Origin: an uncultured Clostridia bacterium
GTDB lineage: Bacteria > Bacillota > Clostridia > TANB77 > CAG-508
Assembly (NCBI GenBank): GCA_947623615.1
Contig: CANQHH010000010.1
Span: 1 to 17,011, forward strand
DNA length: 17,011 nt
Direction: 5' to 3'
The number at the start of each line of letters is the position of its first letter. The stretch's first letter is position 1. The position numbers and the translations under genes are program-made. Below, one piece after another: positions 14,929 through 17,011 of this stretch. The notes under the pieces were generated by a model. It saw only the letters and a program-made list of their open reading frames with translations. It had not been told where the DNA came from and did not search any database.

Positions 14929-14939
14929 TTTTTTGTCAA
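14911..14939 (-). promoter_or_regulatory. Near-consensus sigma-A promoter
   Basis: On the minus strand a perfect TTGACA (14934-14939) and TATACT (14911-14916) are separated by 17 bases, about 30 bases upstream of the ATG of the membrane-anchored protein. This is the strongest-looking promoter in the window. Confidence 0.85.
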
Positions 14940-14956
14940 CTTTGGCTTAGAATCAC

Positions 14957-14995
14957 AAAACAGGAATTTGAACTACCTGCTCAAATTCCTGTTTT
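14957..14995 (-). terminator. Strong Rho-independent terminator after the coiled-coil gene
   Basis: A perfect 15-bp stem (14957-14971 with 14981-14995) closes a 9-nt loop, with GC pairs in CAGG and A/T runs at both bases. It begins four bases past the stop of the gene ending at 14999 and can act on either strand. Confidence 0.85.
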
Positions 14996-14998
14996 TAA

Positions 14999-15703
14999 CT
15001 ATCTATAATTTTCTTCTTCCTTTATGTTGTTATCTGACTTTTCCGTATTTTCTATTGTTTCAGATGTACTCATGCTTTGGGCATTTTTTCCATAAGTATG
15101 GTAAGTTCCATTAGCAGATGTTTTTTCAACAAATAGTTGATGCGAAGTTTTACTTTGAGCTTCATTTTTTTCAGAAAAATCAGTATCTATAACCTCTTTA
15201 TACTCTTGCTCTTTAGTTTTACCAATTTTAGGTTCGTTGACTCTCCCTTTTTCTCTCATGATTCTTTTTTGCTCTAACTTTTCTTGCATTTGTTCTATTT
15301 TGTTTACTATTTTTTGCACCCATCTTGCTATTGGATTTCTATTATAATGCGTTATTGCTGTTTCTTTACTTTCTTGAATATCTTCTTGCTTACTTTCTTT
15401 ATCTTCTTCTGGTTTAGTTTTCTCAATTTGCGCCTCTAATTCTTCTATTTGCGCTTTTCTATCTAATATTGTTTGAGCTAACTCTTGAATAGCAGCAGGG
15501 TCACTATTTAGTAGTCCTAGTTCCATTCTTCCTTTATATATTCTTTCTGCTTCTGCCTGCTGTTTTTTTAAGTTTTCTAATTTTTCTTCTAAAGTTTCAG
15601 GATTTCGTATCCCGTTTTCATTTATAAATTCTTGCTTTTCGCCATCAATTCTTTTTTCTGAATTTTCTAAATCTTCAAATTTACCATCAATTTTTCCTCC
15701 CAT
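14999..15703 (-). CDS. Charged coiled-coil protein of unknown function
   Basis: I do not recognise the family. The protein (234 aa from this start) is very hydrophilic and has no membrane segment or signal. Heptad-like stretches suggest coiled coils at about residues 36-56, 72-97 (ELAQTILDRKAQIEELEAQI) and 128-150 (VQKIVNKIEQMQEKLEQKR). A low-complexity E/K/D region (98-118) and a polar S/T/N-rich tail make up the rest. The start at 15703 is chosen because AAAGGGG lies eight bases upstream. The frame also offers an ATG at 15736 that overlaps the stop of the Sel1-repeat gene (ATGAATAA), so coupled translation from there is possible. It forms a two-gene unit with the Sel1-repeat protein and ends in a strong terminator. 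Confidence 0.75.
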   Translation of the reverse strand: MGGKIDGKFEDLENSEKRIDGEKQEFINENGIRNPETLEEKLENLKKQQAEAERIYKGRMELGLLNSDPAAIQELAQTILDRKAQIEELEAQIEKTKPEEDKESKQEDIQESKETAITHYNRNPIARWVQKIVNKIEQMQEKLEQKRIMREKGRVNEPKIGKTKEQEYKEVIDTDFSEKNEAQSKTSHQLFVEKTSANGTYHTYGKNAQSMSTSETIENTEKSDNNIKEEENYR

Positions 15704-15728
15704 CTTTAACGCCCCTTTTACCATCAAA

Positions 15729-16664
15729 TTATTCATTTATATTATAATATTCTTTAAATATTTTCTTTGTAGTTTTATAACTTGGTTTTACAAAGTCACT
15801 ACTCCAAGCATTATCTAGCAATTCAAATCCTTTATTTTTATCTACTTCTGTTCCTAATCCATAAAAATACATTTCTCCCAAGTATGAATCTATTATAAAG
15901 TTTAAATCATATGGAACACAATTTTTTAATTCATTAAATAATCTTAATGCTTCTTCATAATTCTGTTTTATTCCTTCTCCTAGGAAATTCATTTGAGCCA
16001 CTTCCATTTTTGCTCTTATATCTTTTTTCATTAACTCATAAAATAAATTATATGCTTTTTCTTTATCTTTTTCTATTCCAGTACCGTTTTTATAACATCT
16101 TGCTAAGAAATATTTGGCATCATCAGAATAATTCTGTACCATTTTCCAGCCTTTTACTGCCTCTTCGTAATTTTTTTCTATGCCTATTCCATAATAATAT
16201 CGAATACATAATTCATTCATTAAAAAAGCTAATTCATACTTATCTACATTTTCATTTTTTGATTTTTCATCTATTACTTTTTTTATTTTTTCTGTTGGCT
16301 TGCTTTTTAACATAATTTTATGCGCTAAATTTTCTACATCTTTTCCTGATTCTATTAAATATAAAGAATCATAGTTAAGTGTTCCGTTATAGCTATATTC
16401 TTCTACCATTTTTCTTGCTTTTTTTAATGTGTCTATATATTGTTCCATTGTTAATTTAGATAATTCTTTTTGTATTTGAAATACAGGATGATTTTCCGCA
16501 AATTTATTTATCCATTCATCCCAATTTTCAAGTGATTTTTCTTGTATTATGTATAAGGCATTATCCATTTCTTTTACAACACCTTTCATACAATAATCTT
16601 TAGTACCTTGTTCTGTTAATGCTAATACATAGTAAATAAACATTTCCATCATTTCTTTTTCCAT
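15729..16664 (-). CDS. Sel1-like repeat protein
   Basis: The C-terminal half carries Sel1-like (TPR-related) repeats at about residues 145-178, 183-214, 218-246 and 258-288. These are recognised by the pattern LxxxYYYGxGIEKNYEEAVK, then CYKNGTGIEKDKEKAYNLF, FLGEGIKQNYEEALRLF and MYFYGLGTEVDKNKGFELL. Such repeats form helical solenoids for protein-protein contacts. The N-terminal 140 residues are helical and unrecognised. No signal peptide or membrane helix is seen, so it is probably cytoplasmic. AAGGAG lies nine bases before the ATG and an extended -10 promoter lies upstream. Its partner is probably the coiled-coil protein encoded immediately downstream. The biological role cannot be assigned. 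Confidence 0.88.
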   Translation of the reverse strand: MEKEMMEMFIYYVLALTEQGTKDYCMKGVVKEMDNALYIIQEKSLENWDEWINKFAENHPVFQIQKELSKLTMEQYIDTLKKARKMVEEYSYNGTLNYDSLYLIESGKDVENLAHKIMLKSKPTEKIKKVIDEKSKNENVDKYELAFLMNELCIRYYYGIGIEKNYEEAVKGWKMVQNYSDDAKYFLARCYKNGTGIEKDKEKAYNLFYELMKKDIRAKMEVAQMNFLGEGIKQNYEEALRLFNELKNCVPYDLNFIIDSYLGEMYFYGLGTEVDKNKGFELLDNAWSSDFVKPSYKTTKKIFKEYYNINE

Positions 16665-16698
16665 ATCACGCTCTCCTTAAATTCTTTTGTTTTTTTTT

Positions 16699-16727
16699 AT
16701 TTTACCATACCTTTAAAATTTAATCAA
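16699..16727 (-). promoter_or_regulatory. Sigma-A promoter with extended -10 for the Sel1-repeat gene
   Basis: On the minus strand TTGATT (16722-16727), a 17-base spacer ending TGG, and TAAAAT (16699-16704) form a good promoter about 35 bases before the ATG. It lies between repeat copy 2 and the gene, so the gene does not need the repeat for transcription. Confidence 0.75.
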
Positions 16728-16786
16728 TTTTATTTTTGGCTTTTCTCCTATTTGTTAAGTAAATTATTTATTATCTGCACTTTTTT

Positions 16787-16942
16787 CTAAATTAATATAA
16801 TTATTTATGGAGTGACGCGCAGTTTGGAGGCTTGGTAAAGCCGACAGTAAGACGCGGAATAAATAATTTATATTAATTTGGATATATGTAAAAAAACACA
16901 GACTACATCTTAAAAATAGTCTGCATTTTAAATATACTTAAT
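16787..16942. repeat. Structured repeat, copy 2
   Basis: The same modules occur as in copy 1 (7702-7886). A 22/23-nt inverted repeat (16787-16808 with 16859-16881, one bulge) encloses the conserved core with the inner hairpin GGCTT/AAGCC. After a short spacer of about 16 nt comes the second hairpin (16899-16905 with 16917-16923) and the conserved tail to 16942. Relative to copy 1 the outer arm tips differ (tc..ga versus ct..gg) but still pair. A short inner helix also changes from ACG/CGT to CGCG/CGCG. The stop codon of the upstream gene lies in the tail. Confidence 0.85.
16899..16923 (-). terminator. Hairpin with T-run in repeat copy 2
   Basis: On the minus strand CAGACTA pairs perfectly with TAGTCTG and is followed by TGTTTTTTT, about 15 bases past the stop of the upstream partial gene. 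It is a plausible terminator for that gene. Confidence 0.55.
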
Positions 16943-17011
16943 GAATTTTTTTCTCATTATAATCATCCAAAAAGTGATGTTTCTCATCTTTTCTTCTATA
17001 TGAAATAAGTG
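16938..17011 (-). CDS. 3' end of an unidentified gene (truncated by window edge)
   Basis: The last 24 codons are visible, reading LISYRRKDEKHHFLDDYNEK and then KIH before TAA. The charged, lysine-rich end looks like a protein C-terminus, and a terminator-like hairpin follows directly. The stop codon and last codons lie within the tail of the structured repeat. The piece is too short to identify the product, and the frame assignment is tentative. Confidence 0.4.
   Translation of the reverse strand, partial: LISYRRKDEKHHFLDDYNEKKIH

Overview
The window is AT-rich, every supported gene lies on the minus strand, and it carries a complete spoIIIA sporulation operon. Together with AGGAGG-type ribosome binding sites and sigma-A-like promoters, this points to an endospore-forming (or spore-gene-carrying) low-GC Firmicute of the Clostridia type. 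The species cannot be named from the sequence.

In the direction of transcription (high to low coordinates) the layout is as follows. (1) 16938-17011: the last 24 codons of an unidentified gene, ending inside copy 2 of a structured repeat (16787-16942). (2) 14999-16664: a two-gene unit with its own extended -10 promoter, a Sel1-repeat protein and an overlapping-frame coiled-coil/charged protein, closed by a strong hairpin. (3) 14312-14878: a small membrane-anchored protein behind a near-consensus promoter covered by a 28-bp palindrome, followed by a YebC/TACO1-family gene that ends in a terminator. (4) 8112-13423: spoIIIAA-AB-AC-AD-AE-AF-AG-AH in canonical order with tight spacing. Its products form the mother-cell side of the channel between mother cell and forespore. 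(5) 7661-8111: a 44-codon reading frame with promoter and ribosome binding site, running into copy 1 of the structured repeat (7702-7886). (6) 7415-7660: an orphan prepilin-like protein. (7) 1-7309: mainly housekeeping genes: pfkA (own promoter and terminator), argS, a polytopic membrane protein that may be a GT-C-type glycosyltransferase, glmM, a small three-helix membrane protein, and the 5' part of a methionyl-tRNA synthetase gene.

The most unusual feature is the repeat. Two copies about 9.1 kb apart, in the same orientation, each hold a long inverted repeat (about 22 bp arms) around a nearly identical GC-rich core of about 50 nt, then, after a spacer of different length, a second conserved hairpin and a 26-nt conserved tail. 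The arms and an inner helix differ between copies mostly in ways that keep pairing. I do not recognise it as a known riboswitch, ribozyme or insertion sequence. The two copies bracket the block from the Sel1 gene to spoIIIAH.

No rRNA, tRNA, CRISPR array, transposase or phage gene was seen. The plus-strand open frames appear to be shadows of minus-strand genes.
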